A DNA stretch of 64,000 nucleotides from Candidatus Villigracilis proximus (GCA_016715195.1 JADKBB010000002.1:186001-250000), one strand, 5' to 3'; shown: positions 41,577-51,160, counted from the first letter of the stretch. Numbers and translations are program-made. The notes: a model not told the origin generated them from the sequence alone.

Positions 41577-44506
41577 ATGAAAACAAAAAAACACTTAAGT
41601 TTATTAAAAGCTATTTCTCTGCTGGTTATTGTTTCCATGCTACTGGTGTCTTGCGCACCTGCTGGTAATCAACTGGCTGGAACTGGTGGTCTGGATGCAA
41701 CTCAGCCTCCAGTGGAAGAACCTCCGGCTGCAACCGAACCCCCCGTGGAAGAGCCCCCGGCTGCAACCGAACCTCCTGCGGAAGAGCCTCCGGCTGCAAC
41801 CGAACCTCCTGCAGACGTGCCTCCGACTGATGTGCCCCCGGCAGAGCCACAAGCAAGTAATACTCCCGAGGCTGCGCCAGTCGTAGTTGCTAGTGATACG
41901 CCTGTGCTGGAAGTTATTACCCCCACACTGACTTATACGCCGACCTTAACCAGTACTCCTACGGCCCAGTCGGGTGCGGCAGCAATGGTTCCACCATCTG
42001 CTACTCCAACTGCAACTTTTACGGCTACAGCGACCAATACGCCACTCCCAACAGAAACTCCGGTGCCGGTTTTTGATCCGTATCTGGGTTTGAGTGTTGC
42101 ATGTAACAATGATTTAACAGCCACCTTTAGAATTAGAAATATAGGTGGAGATTTAAGCGGCGGCACATATACAATCGTTGAGCCTGGTAAGGGGACAACT
42201 TCAGCTTCTTTTAGCCTTGCGAATGGTGACAGTCTTGCATTTAATAATGTCGCTGGTAACGCAACGATTACGGTGAATTATTCAACCTCTGAGCTGGATA
42301 GTGTAAATCTTTCTGCAACGGGGACTTGTCTGCCTTTACCGACTGTTACTCCGTCAAATACTCCCAAGCCGACCAATACGCCTACGGCTACAAAAACCGT
42401 CGGGCCATCTCCAACGCCGACTGCCAGCCAAACCCCCAAGCCAACCAATACGCCTACGGCTACGAACACTGCTGGTCCATCCCCAACACCGACTGCCAGC
42501 CGAACCCCCAAGCCAACCAATACGCCTACGGCTACGAATACCGCTGGACCATCCCCAACACCGACTGCCAGCCGAACTCCCAAACCGACCAATACGCCTA
42601 CAGCTACGAATACCGCTGGGCCGTCTCCAACACCGACCGCCAGTAACACACCCAAGCCTACAAAGACGCCTTCCTCTACCCCGACTGCGTCTGTCACTCC
42701 CACCATCACCAATACACCGACGGTGACAGTTACTCCATCGGTAACTGCGACGATTGATGTTGCGGATGGACAATTAGATTTGCAGGTGTTCTGTAATTCT
42801 GATCTGTCAGCCACTTTTATTATTAGCAATGTTTCTGGCGCAGTCTCTAATGGATCTTACTCACTATCTGATCCATCTCAAGGAGGCGCATTAAATCTTG
42901 GGGCAGGCGATTCCATCTCCATCAAGGGCGCTGGCTATGCAACCATGGTTGTCACATATCAGACATCAAAATTGTCTTCTGTAACACTGCGTAGCGATGG
43001 GTCATGTACGAAACGCCCGGCAAACACGCCGACTTATACTCCTGAGGCAACAGCGACACATACCGCCACCAGTACACCAACAAATACGCCGACGAGTACG
43101 GCCACCAGCGTACCTTCCAATACACCGACCAATACCGCAACCAGCACGGCTACCAATACACCAACCAATACGCCGACTAATACACCTAGCAGTACGCCGA
43201 CCAATACACAGCTTCCGCCAAGTTTAACTGTAACGGGTGTCTGTTCAGACTCTGCGACTCAGGCGACATTTACCATCACCAATAACGGCGGCGACATGGA
43301 CACGCCTTATACCTTTGTTGTGACAAACAGTAGTGGTGTTGTGGTTGATACCGGCGCATTCACATTGACTACTGGTCAGAGCATAACCATTAACGTTGGC
43401 GCTGTTTCCACCGATCTTTTAACCCTGACTTTGGTGGAAGATGGTAGTGTGAAGGCAATTGCAGATATGAGTACCTGTATTAAATCTCCTGAGCCTACAC
43501 CTACTCCGCTTGCTCAAGTTTCTCCGGCGAAATCGGAACCTTGTATTCAGTGTTTGATTTTCCATACCTTCCGAGACGGTAATCTTGAAGTCTACCGTTT
43601 GGATGGAGTTGAAGGTCAACCGGATGCCAAGCTTTACAACCTTTCACAAGGCGAAGCGGTAGACAGCCGGCCAAGCCGCGCTCAGATGACTCAAAAGTGG
43701 TCTTCCAAAGTAACCGCGACGGTAACGTTGAACTATATTCCACGGATCTATTGGGCAGCGGTGTCCCAACTCGTTTGACCACCACTACTTCCAACAATAC
43801 CAACCCGATGTATGGCCCGGATGCCCGGACGATCATTTACCAAAGTGACCGCAACGGTAACATTGATCTGTTTACGCTTGATGAAAATACAGGCAAGGAA
43901 CGTCAAATTACCAATGATCTGGCTGACGATATCAATCCATTCTATTCACCTGATTTGAAATGGATCGTCTTCCAAAGCAATCGTAATGGCAACTGGGATA
44001 TTTTTATCCTTGACGTTGAAACCGGTAACGATACCCCGTTGACCACCGGTGCAACAGACGAAGTCTTCCCGGCCTGGTCGCCGAATGGCAAGCAAATCGC
44101 TTTCCTGGTTAATGATAAAGGCGCCACAGACTTGTATGTGATGGACGTCGATGGCAAAAACATCAAGCGCATTACCACAGACGGCAAGACCAACAATCTC
44201 GCCTGGTCACCTGAAGGTTTCCGCATTGCTTATCAATCTGAACGAAACGGAAATCTGGATATCTATAGTTACGACCTAAAGACAGGCATTGAATATCGGG
44301 TAACCGATTACGCCGGCCTTGACTCAGGCCCCACATGGGACTGCGGCGGTTCAAACCTGGCTTTCACGTCTAATCGCGATGAAGATACGAATATCTTCCA
44401 GGTGTTCTGGCAGGGCGGCCCTGCAGGGAACATGACCATTGATCCTTCCACGGATAAGTGGTCACAGTGGCGGCCTTCGAACGACGTATCGAGTGTAGGG
44501 TACTAA
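41577..44506 (+). CDS. Large stalked lipoprotein: Thr/Pro-rich repeats, Ig-like modules and TolB propeller, frameshifted
   Basis: About 976 residues. Signal peptide with lipobox SMLLVSC, then PPAATEPPVEE repeats, then three beta-rich modules (each with ...DLxATFxIxNxxG... and NGSYSLSD/GTYTIVE-like turns) joined by Thr/Pro/Asn-rich linkers such as PTNTPTATNTAGPSPTPTAS. The C-terminus has TolB/WD40-like blades (SNRDGNVELYSTDL, PAWSPNGKQIAFL, LAWSPEGFRIAYQSERNGN). After residue ~700 the frame shifts near 43680; the other frame reads SDDSKVVFQSNRDGN, giving an unbroken propeller. It is lipid-anchored outside and probably presents the propeller at the surface. Ligand unknown. Confidence 0.85.
42363..42650 (+). 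repeat. Four tandem 72-bp coding repeats
   Basis: Units start at 42363, 42435, 42507 and 42579, each encoding PKPTNTPTAT(N/K)T(A/V)GPSP plus TPTAS(Q/R/N)T. They form part of the linker of the large lipoprotein. The units are near-identical at DNA level, indicating recent duplication. Confidence 0.9.
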
Positions 44507-44524
44507 TCTCTTCACCGTAATCTA

Positions 44525-44561
44525 AAAAAATCCCTGACAGTTGAACTGTCAGGGATTTTTT
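44525..44561. terminator. Bidirectional terminator between the lipoprotein and ubiE
   Basis: AAAAAATCCCTGACAG and CTGTCAGGGATTTTTT arms around a small loop, between the stops at 44506 and 44576 of convergent genes. Confidence 0.88.
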
Positions 44562-44575
44562 GCATCAATTGTTAT

Positions 44576-45271
44576 TTATTTTTCAGCGTGGTGAATCGCA
44601 ATGGTTCCAAACATCAAACGTTGATACCCAACGTTCTTGAATCCGGCTTCACTTAATCTCTCTGCTAATTGTTCGGCTGTGACAAATCCCTCGGTGGTGT
44701 CGGGTAGATATGTGTACGCTTCACGCACGCCGGAGAGCAGCCCTCCCAGCGTGGGGATGATTACATGCATGTGGATCCAGATAAAAGGTGAAAGTAAATT
44801 GCGCTTTGGGCGTGTGGTGTCCAAAATCACGATCCGCCCTCCTGATCTTAACACACGATATTGTTCCTGAATTGCCTGTTTTAAGTCAATGACATTGCGC
44901 ATCAGAAATCCTGAAGTAACGGCATCAAAGGATTCATTTTCAAAAGGCAGACGAAGCGCATCGGCGGCCGAAAAATCCAGCGGACCGACTTGCCGGGCGC
45001 CCACTCGCATCATCTCTAACGTGAAGTCTGCTGCGGTTACTTTGGCATTCGGAAACTCTGAAAGCGCCTCCCGTGCCAGATCGCCTGTGCCCGTTCCCAG
45101 GTCCAGAAGGGATGCGCCGGGTTTTAATCCCGCCAGTTTTATTACCTGCCTGCGCCAGCGCACATCCTGATATCCGGTCATTAATCGATTCATCATATCG
45201 TAGCGGCGTGCGATTTTTGTAAACATGGACTGTACGTATTGGGCGCGTTCCTGCCCGCTTAAGTTTGTCAT
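44576..45271 (-). CDS. ubiE: Demethylmenaquinone/ubiquinone methyltransferase (UbiE/MenG)
   Basis: 231 residues. YVQSMFTKIARRYDMMNRLMTGYQDVRWRR is the UbiE N-terminal signature; the SAM loop LDLGTGTGDLAREAL and motif DAVTSGFLMRNVIDLKQAIQEQYRVLRSGGRIVILDTTRP follow. With menA directly divergent, it most likely methylates demethylmenaquinone (MenG role). AAGGAG lies 6 nt before the ATG; the -10 box is at 45301-45306. In a Chloroflexota-like genome ubiquinone is not expected. Confidence 0.93.
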   Translation of the reverse strand: MTNLSGQERAQYVQSMFTKIARRYDMMNRLMTGYQDVRWRRQVIKLAGLKPGASLLDLGTGTGDLAREALSEFPNAKVTAADFTLEMMRVGARQVGPLDFSAADALRLPFENESFDAVTSGFLMRNVIDLKQAIQEQYRVLRSGGRIVILDTTRPKRNLLSPFIWIHMHVIIPTLGGLLSGVREAYTYLPDTTEGFVTAEQLAERLSEAGFKNVGYQRLMFGTIAIHHAEK

Positions 45272-45300
45272 TGTAACTCCTTGGTGTGTTGTGAGGCCGT

Positions 45301-45321
45301 ATTATAAACGCATGTTATACT
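45301..45321. promoter_or_regulatory. Overlapping divergent -10 boxes for ubiE and menA
   Basis: TATAAT on the minus strand (45306-45301) and TATACT on the plus strand (45316-45321) lie about 10 bp apart, so the two promoters overlap face to face and probably compete or are co-controlled. Spacer total 89 bp. Confidence 0.5.
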
Positions 45322-45360
45322 GCGCTTCGCAATAAATTTTATAGCTTGTTTGGAGATCAA

Positions 45361-46245
45361 ATGTCTGCTAAGGAACAGCGTGAATTAAATAATTTTCAGA
45401 TCTGGTGGCTGGCCATTCGCCCGCGGACTTTGCCCGCAGCCGCTTCGGGTGTGGTGATGGGAAGCGCCTTGGCCTGGGCAGATTATTCATTTCAAATTCT
45501 GCCAGCACTGGCGGCTTTGTTTGTGGCTTTGCTTTTGCAAATTGGAAGCAATGTGGCGAACGATGTTTATGATTTTGAGCGCGGCGCGGATACTGCCGAA
45601 AGGCAGGGGCCGCTGCGCGTGACGCAAGCACGTCTACTTACGCCTTCGCAAGTGAAACGCGGTATGTGGATCATATTTTTTCTGGCGGCAGTGTTTGGTT
45701 TGTATCTTGCTTATCTGCGCGGATGGGAGATCATCCTCGTTGGCGTTGCTGCGATCATTTCAGCGATCGCTTATACCGGCGGACCTTTTCCGCTTGGATA
45801 TTACGGGTTGGGAGATCTCTTCGTTTTTATTTTCTTCGGCCTCGTTGCTGTAACCGGAACATATTTTGTGCAAGCTGGTTCGATTAGTGCTGCGGCCTGG
45901 TGGATGGCGGTGCCCGTTGGATTGATGATCACTGCCATTTTGGTTGTCAATAACTTGCGTGACCTTGAGAATGATAAAAAGGCTGGCAAGCATACACTGG
46001 CGGTCAGGCTTGGCCCGCAAGGCACGCGGACTGAGTATCTGTTTTGCATGGCGGCGGCATATTTGCTTCTGCCTATGCTTGTCTTTTTGAAGATCATCCC
46101 CGCATTTTCCATGCTTGCCTGGGTCTCAATTCCGCTGGCCTTAAAGGCGTTGCGTGTGGTTCGCGGTCAACAGGGACAAGCACTTAATGCGTCGGTTGGC
46201 TGTGACAGGCCAAACTGCAGTTTGTGTATAGTATTTTTATTTTGA
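45361..46245 (+). CDS. menA: 1,4-dihydroxy-2-naphthoate polyprenyltransferase MenA
   Basis: 294 residues with eight to nine TMs. UbiA-family motifs: GSNVANDVYDFERGAD (first Asp-rich NDxxDxxxD) and NNLRDLENDKKAGKHTLAVRLG (second DxxxD). MenA attaches the polyprenyl chain to DHNA in menaquinone synthesis, just before UbiE. The start at 45361 is supported by TTGGAG 6 nt upstream. The last ~14 residues (after GQALNASV) are unlike MenA, and another frame gives a more family-like hydrophobic end, so a frameshift at about 46195 is likely. Confidence 0.9.
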   Translation: MSAKEQRELNNFQIWWLAIRPRTLPAAASGVVMGSALAWADYSFQILPALAALFVALLLQIGSNVANDVYDFERGADTAERQGPLRVTQARLLTPSQVKRGMWIIFFLAAVFGLYLAYLRGWEIILVGVAAIISAIAYTGGPFPLGYYGLGDLFVFIFFGLVAVTGTYFVQAGSISAAAWWMAVPVGLMITAILVVNNLRDLENDKKAGKHTLAVRLGPQGTRTEYLFCMAAAYLLLPMLVFLKIIPAFSMLAWVSIPLALKALRVVRGQQGQALNASVGCDRPNCSLCIVFLF

Positions 46246-46286
46246 GGTTGGGATCTTCTTCGTTCATCAGGTCCTGTTTTCTGGTT

Positions 46287-47027
46287 TTAACTTACAAACT
46301 TCCACTTGCATAATTTTCGTTCGGCCCAATCTACAACGAAATACATGCCCAGCCCGAGCAGACTCATGGCGATCACACCCGCGTACATGGCTGGATAATT
46401 AAACAGTGTACTGCCGTTGTAGTAAATATAGTAGCCAAGTCCGTACTTTGTGGCGAACAACTCGGTGATATACAACACCGCAACCGCTGTCCCAATGGAC
46501 TGGCGAAGCGCCGTCAAAATGGCGGGCAAACTGGCGGGCAGATAAACAAAGCGGAAAATTGCCCGCCTACCCGCGCCGAGGCTGCGCAGACTTTGAAGCA
46601 GTTGCACGGGTAAACCTGCTGCCTGATCGCGTACGAGAACAATGATCTGAAAGAACAGAATCAGAAAGATAATAAAGATCTTCGCTGTATCTCCAATGCC
46701 TAAAAATAAAAACACAATCGGCACAAAGACAACTTTTGGAATGGGATACAACAAATAGATAATGGGGGAGAAGATGCGGTTCAAGGTTCTTGATCCGCCA
46801 ATTGCCAGTCCGGCGGGAGCCGCGATAATTACTGAAAGTGCCATGCCTGCTGTGACACGCCACAAGCTGACCCCAAAATGGATCAGCAGTTCGTTTTGCA
46901 TTTCCTGAAAGAAAACAACGAACACTTCCCACGGCGCCGGTAAAATGGGACGATTAACCAGCATGGAAGTTAACTGCCACAAAATGATCAATCCGATGGC
47001 TGAGAATAAAATATCACGCCGCTTCAT
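46287..47027 (-). CDS. ABC importer permease (SsuC/TauC/ThiX-like)
   Basis: 246 residues, six TMs. The inner-membrane permease signature with EAA loop is LLQSLRSLGAGRRAIFRFVYLPASLPAILTALRQSIGTAVAVLYITE. This class imports sulfonates, nitrate, taurine, or thiamine precursors with NMT1/THI5-like binding proteins. The ATG at 47027 lies inside the ATPase gene (14-bp overlap), so ATPase and permease are translationally coupled. The substrate-binding protein and TetR regulator are upstream. Confidence 0.87.
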   Translation of the reverse strand: MKRRDILFSAIGLIILWQLTSMLVNRPILPAPWEVFVVFFQEMQNELLIHFGVSLWRVTAGMALSVIIAAPAGLAIGGSRTLNRIFSPIIYLLYPIPKVVFVPIVFLFLGIGDTAKIFIIFLILFFQIIVLVRDQAAGLPVQLLQSLRSLGAGRRAIFRFVYLPASLPAILTALRQSIGTAVAVLYITELFATKYGLGYYIYYNGSTLFNYPAMYAGVIAMSLLGLGMYFVVDWAERKLCKWKFVS

Positions 47028-47769
47028 GGCGCAGTTCCTTCCATAGCAAATCGCACAGGTCGTGATAAGCCTGACTGCTGCGGTAGTTGATTTCTCCCGC
47101 CCGCGGATTTTCAAACACGCGCGGTGTTGAATCAAGCACGAGAATTTTCTTTCCCAGTGCCGCGGCTTCTTCGATGGCGTGAGTCACAATGATCAGCGTT
47201 AAATTCTGTTCTTCGCACAAAGACAAGGTTAAGTTTTGCAGGTCTTCGCGCGTGATCGCATCGAGAGATGAAAAAGGTTCGTCCATTAAGAGCAAGTCGG
47301 GCGCTACGGCCAAAGTGCGTGCAATGGCTGTCCTCTGGCGTTGGCCGCCTGAAATTTGAGATGGAAATTTACCAGCGACTTCTTTTAATCCAAGCCGCTC
47401 AAGCCAGTGTTCCACGCTGTTTTCTGGTTGAAAATTTTTCGGCGTGTGTTTGCCATCCTGCCCGTAGAAATCGCGCACGCGTAATCCCAGTTCTGTATTC
47501 TCGCGGACTGTGGCCCAGGGCAGCAATCCATAATCCTGTAGGATCAATCCACTGCGCGGGCGCGGACGGGTGATCTGCTCGCCGTCTATGGTGATCGTTC
47601 CGCTGGCTGGCATTCGCAAGCCAGCCAGCAAATACAGCAGCGTGGTTTTTCCGCAGCCTGAAGAACCAAGGATGGCCCAGGTTTCTCCGCGTTGAATCTC
47701 CCAGTTGAAATTCTGGAAGATCGGAGTGGAGCGTGAATAACCAAATGAAAGCGAGTTGACTTGAATCAT
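47014..47769 (-). CDS. ABC importer ATPase (SsuB/TauB/ThiZ-like)
   Basis: 251 residues. Walker A ILGSSGCGKTTLLYLLAGL, signature QISGGQRQRTAIARTLA, Walker B LLLMDEPFSSLDAITR and H-loop IVTHAIEEAAALG are complete. The LILQDYGLLPWATVRENTELGLRVR segment is typical of nitrate/sulfonate importer ATPases. It energises the permease encoded next. A stem-loop lies between the binding-protein gene and this one. Confidence 0.92.
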   Translation of the reverse strand: MIQVNSLSFGYSRSTPIFQNFNWEIQRGETWAILGSSGCGKTTLLYLLAGLRMPASGTITIDGEQITRPRPRSGLILQDYGLLPWATVRENTELGLRVRDFYGQDGKHTPKNFQPENSVEHWLERLGLKEVAGKFPSQISGGQRQRTAIARTLAVAPDLLLMDEPFSSLDAITREDLQNLTLSLCEEQNLTLIIVTHAIEEAAALGKKILVLDSTPRVFENPRAGEINYRSSQAYHDLCDLLWKELRHEAA

Positions 47770-47785
47770 AAATTTGCAAAATGTA

Positions 47786-47815
47786 GCAGGAGTCTGACCG
47801 GGGGCAAACTCCTGC
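47786..47815 (-). repeat. Stem-loop between the binding-protein and ATPase genes
   Basis: GCAGGAGT and ACTCCTGC, 8-bp arms with a 14-nt loop. There is no T-tract, so it may reduce readthrough or stabilise the binding-protein mRNA, giving more binding protein than transporter. Confidence 0.5.
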
Positions 47816-47840
47816 CGATTATAACGGAGTCAGTTTTCAG

Positions 47841-48851
47841 TTAAGGAAGAAGCGAGCCGTTTACAGAGTCCGCGTATGAAACGTCAGTGGTCAACATTCC
47901 TTTTTCCTTTGCCCAGGCCAGGGCATCCATCCACTCGGCTTCGGTAGGCACACCCTGATCAGGGAAGGGGGGCACTTTGTAAGTTTCCAGCAGCGGCGGC
48001 GGAACAAGTTTTTGTTCGCTCAACACGTTTGTATATTTTTTGGGGTCAAGATTTATTAGGTCACTGGCTTCTTCAACAGCGGCCAAAAATGCGCGCACCG
48101 CATCAGGGTTTGCATCAATGACTTCCTTGCGAAATGAAATCACGCTGAAGCCATATTCCGGATGCGCGGAATCATCGGCAACAATCACAGCACCCTGCGA
48201 AACAGCAAGCGACGCAAGCGGGTCAGGCAGCACACCCGCGTTGAGTTCGCCTGATGCCAGCAAAGCCATGCGGTCAGGAATCTTCGGCACCGCGATGGTC
48301 TTGATATCGTCAGTGCTAAAACCTTCGGCTTGCAAAAGTCGTTCGGTTACATACTCGATCACCGTGCCTTGCGAAACACCGATCTCAACACCCTTCAATC
48401 CATCGGGCGTTGTAATACCGCTCTTGGCAGAGGCCAGAATAAAAAAGTGACCATAGCCTTCTGTGGGTCGCAGCGCATAACGCACAGCTTGCATTTGCAC
48501 CTGATCTTTGTTGAATAACATCACAGACAAAATTTCATTGATGGTTCCATCGGCCTGCCCTGCGGCAAGTAATTGATCGCGCTCGGGCGCAGAAGCGACC
48601 GGCACAAATTCAACATTGACTCCATGCTTCGCAAACAAACCTTCCTGTTGAGCGACATACATTGGAAGTGTATCAATGATCGGCAGGACAGCAACTTTTA
48701 GTGTGACTTGCTCAACAGCACCCGCATCACTCTGGACCTGTGTAGCTGATTCAGCATCACCGGCATTCGCCGCTGGGACGGCTGGTGCGCACGCGCTCAC
48801 GATGAAGCTGATTGCAAAAACAAAAACGAATAGTGGACGTAACAAACGCAT
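47841..48851 (-). CDS. NMT1/THI5-like ABC substrate-binding lipoprotein
   Basis: 336 residues. Signal peptide with lipobox FIVSAC, an Ala/Asp linker, then VTLKVAVLPIIDTLPMYVAQQEGLFAKHGVNVEFVPVASAPERDQLLAAGQADGTI, the opening of NMT1/SsuA-like domains, and LKGVEIGVSQGTVIEYVTERLL. The substrate may be a sulfonate, nitrate, or a pyrimidine thiamine precursor; nothing discriminates them. The start at 48851 follows AAAAGGAG and gives a normal signal peptide. It is separated from the upstream TetR gene by 28 nt, so the unit is TetR-binding protein-ATPase-permease. Confidence 0.88.
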   Translation of the reverse strand: MRLLRPLFVFVFAISFIVSACAPAVPAANAGDAESATQVQSDAGAVEQVTLKVAVLPIIDTLPMYVAQQEGLFAKHGVNVEFVPVASAPERDQLLAAGQADGTINEILSVMLFNKDQVQMQAVRYALRPTEGYGHFFILASAKSGITTPDGLKGVEIGVSQGTVIEYVTERLLQAEGFSTDDIKTIAVPKIPDRMALLASGELNAGVLPDPLASLAVSQGAVIVADDSAHPEYGFSVISFRKEVIDANPDAVRAFLAAVEEASDLINLDPKKYTNVLSEQKLVPPPLLETYKVPPFPDQGVPTEAEWMDALAWAKEKGMLTTDVSYADSVNGSLLP

Positions 48852-48879
48852 GAAAATAAATCTCCTTTTATTTTTTATT

Positions 48880-49500
48880 TTAGGAATCACCGGCTTGAAT
48901 ACGTTCTTCTGATATCCCGATGGAACGTGCCAGAAATTTTCGCAATGACGGAAGTGACTCTTCCAATGATGGTGTGCCTGTATAGATCCAATGTGTAACG
49001 ATCTCATTCAACGTGCCAACCCAGGCACGCGCAGCGATCTCGGTTTGTTGTTCTGGAATGCTGCCTTCCTGTATGGCGCGCTCAAGCCGCACTTGAATGA
49101 TACGAGTCAAACGATCGTTGATGATGCGACGGCGTTCTTCAAATACTGCACCCAATCCCACGGCTTGAACCAATGCGATCTTTGCAAGTCCGCGATATTG
49201 ACTAAACAAACCGAGGCTGGCGCTCAGTGCGGCATCCATTTGTTGCAAGCCACGCGTCTCATTTTCCATGGCTTGAGTCAAACGGCTTTCAAGTAATTCT
49301 GCAAACGTATCACTCAGTGCAAGAAAAATATCCTGTTTGCTCGGGAAATAAAAATAAAAAGCGCCTTTTGAAGAATGCGACTCGCTGACAATATCGTCCA
49401 CTTTTGTGTCGTGATAGCCTTTGGTGGCAAAGACTTTGACCGCTGCTTCCAATATGCGTGTGCGCGTTTCTTGTGAGGTAGTGGGGAATGTTTCTGTCAT
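48880..49500 (-). CDS. TetR family transcription repressor
   Basis: 206 residues. The N-terminal helix-turn-helix is typical: TRTRILEAAVKVFATKGYHDTKVDDIVSESHSSKGAFYFYFPSKQDIF. The C-terminal ligand domain is unassignable. It is the first gene of the importer operon, so it probably autoregulates and controls the transporter in response to a ligand related to its substrate. A palindrome 17-28 bp before its start is the probable operator. AAGGA precedes the ATG. Confidence 0.9.
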   Translation of the reverse strand: MTETFPTTSQETRTRILEAAVKVFATKGYHDTKVDDIVSESHSSKGAFYFYFPSKQDIFLALSDTFAELLESRLTQAMENETRGLQQMDAALSASLGLFSQYRGLAKIALVQAVGLGAVFEERRRIINDRLTRIIQVRLERAIQEGSIPEQQTEIAARAWVGTLNEIVTHWIYTGTPSLEESLPSLRKFLARSIGISEERIQAGDS

Positions 49501-49516
49501 TTTGTCCTTACAAACC

Positions 49517-49528
49517 GACTGGTCAGTC
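49517..49528. promoter_or_regulatory. Putative TetR operator GACTG-GT-CAGTC
   Basis: A perfect 5-bp dyad with 2-bp centre inside ACCGACTGGTCAGTCT, like operators of AcrR/FadR-type TetR regulators. It lies 16 bp before the TetR start and would block the importer operon. Confidence 0.45.
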
Positions 49529-49675
49529 TACTGCGACGTATGGTAGCACAAACAGCGATCAAAGGCAAGAATTCACGAAGAATGCTGTAAAAGCATGTTT
49601 TTTTCGCGTAGTCACTTATTTAAAGTTGCAACTAAACCCATATTTGCCTTGACCTATAAATAATTGAGCAAATAG

Positions 49676-49681
49676 TATAAT
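49676..49681 (+). promoter_or_regulatory. -10 box before the GGDEF gene
   Basis: AGTATAATGAC 42 nt before the ATG; TTGACC lies 21 bp upstream, a longer than usual spacer, so the -35 is doubtful. Confidence 0.4.
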
Positions 49682-49723
49682 GACTTAAGTTTTCTTTTTG
49701 ATCGCAGTGGAGGGCCGGCCCGC

Positions 49724-51151
49724 ATGAAAAATAATATTGACGAGGAGCATTTCAAAACATTGTTTGAACACGCACCGATTTCACTTTGGGAAGAAGATTA
49801 CAGCGGCATCAAAGGCCTGTTTGATGAACTGCGTCAGCAGGGGATTCGATCGTTGGATTCGTATCTCGATCAAAACCCCTCATTTATTGAAGAATGCGTA
49901 AAGCAAATGAAAGTGCTGGATGTTAACCAGCAGACTCTGGTTATGCTTGAAGCCAAATCAAAGGATGAGTTGATCGATAATCTAAATGATGTCTTCCGTG
50001 ATGGAATGAGTCATCATTTTCGGAGTGAATTACTCGCCTTGTGGAATGGGGACTTGAACTGGTCAGGGGAAGGTATCAATTACACACTTACAGGCGCTCC
50101 GCTGGATATTCTTCTACACTGGCGCATTCTTCCCGGTCACGAGCAGACCTGGAAACAGGTCCTTGTTTCGATAGAAAATATTACCACCCGGAAAGTGGCC
50201 GAACGCCGTTTCCAAAACTTATTTGAATCCTCGCCGATCTCGCTCTGGGAAGAGGATTACAGCGCATTGAAGTCCCATTTTGATTTACTCCGCGCCCAGG
50301 GAGTGACCGATCTTCAGGATTATTTGAATCATCATCCAGAAACCGTTACGCATTGCACCAGCCTGATCAAGGTGCTGAATGTGAATCAAAAAACCCTTGA
50401 ACTTTTTGAGGCCAGATCCAAGGAACATTTGTTGTCAAATCTCGATCAGGTCTTTCGGGATGAGATGAGTGACCACTTTGCCCATGAACTCGTGGACTTG
50501 TGGAATGGAAAGCTGGCCTACGAGCGTGAGGGGATTAATTACTCATTAAACGGTGATCCGATCAACATTCAACTTGATTTTCGAGTGATGCCCGGTTATG
50601 AAGAAAGTTTTGGCTGGGTGCTGGTCTCGATCCAGGATATTACCGCGCGGAAAAAAGCTGAAGAGTATTTGCGTTATCTTGGCACACGAGATGTAATGAC
50701 AGGTTTATATAATCGTGGTTATTTTGAAGAGATGCTGGTCAAACTTGAAAAAGAGCGCAAGGAGCCGGTGAGTGTCATTATCGCGGACTTAAATAATTTG
50801 AAACGAACGAACGATTCACTGGGTCATCAGGCCGGAGATAAATTAATCCGCCGTGCGGCTGAGGTTTTTACCGCCGCTTTTAATTCGGATCAAATTGTGG
50901 CACGCATAGGCGGCGACGAATTTGTGATGATTTTGCCGGATACCACAGGGGAAGTTGCCGTGGAATACATAAAACAGATTCACGCTCTGATCAAATTAAA
51001 TAATAAATATTATCGTGAACCCGAGTTGAGTATTTCACTCGGAGCAGCCACCAGCAAACCGGATATGACGCTGGAAAAAGTGATCAATATGGCCGATGAT
51101 ACGATGTACCGTTACAAAAGTGACCTAAAACAACGCCGCAAAGATGACTGA
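49724..51151 (+). CDS. Diguanylate cyclase with two tandem PAS-like repeats
   Basis: 475 residues. Two homologous ~150-residue PAS-like units begin LFEHAPISLWEEDYSGIK and LFESSPISLWEEDYSALK (residues ~12 and ~165), each ending SI(E/Q)(N/D)ITxRK. A GGDEF domain follows: TGLYNRGYFEEML and RIGGDEFVMILPDTTG, with the active motif GGDEF intact. The inhibitory RxxD site just upstream is absent (FNSD instead). It should make c-di-GMP from GTP without that feedback. It is cytoplasmic with no TM. It faces the HD-GYP gene across a terminator, giving a c-di-GMP make/break pair. GGAGGG lies 10 nt before the start. Confidence 0.92.
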   Translation: MKNNIDEEHFKTLFEHAPISLWEEDYSGIKGLFDELRQQGIRSLDSYLDQNPSFIEECVKQMKVLDVNQQTLVMLEAKSKDELIDNLNDVFRDGMSHHFRSELLALWNGDLNWSGEGINYTLTGAPLDILLHWRILPGHEQTWKQVLVSIENITTRKVAERRFQNLFESSPISLWEEDYSALKSHFDLLRAQGVTDLQDYLNHHPETVTHCTSLIKVLNVNQKTLELFEARSKEHLLSNLDQVFRDEMSDHFAHELVDLWNGKLAYEREGINYSLNGDPINIQLDFRVMPGYEESFGWVLVSIQDITARKKAEEYLRYLGTRDVMTGLYNRGYFEEMLVKLEKERKEPVSVIIADLNNLKRTNDSLGHQAGDKLIRRAAEVFTAAFNSDQIVARIGGDEFVMILPDTTGEVAVEYIKQIHALIKLNNKYYREPELSISLGAATSKPDMTLEKVINMADDTMYRYKSDLKQRRKDD

Positions 51152-51160
51152 TCACCTGAA

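Noticed and set aside
42363..42650. Regular 72-bp direct repeats as a possible CRISPR array
   Set aside because: They are contiguous without spacers, in frame, and encode a Thr/Pro-rich linker.
42278..42829. 183-residue Val/Gly-rich open frame on the minus strand
   Set aside because: It is the antisense shadow of the repeat-rich lipoprotein; it has no ribosome binding site and its composition mirrors the repeat.
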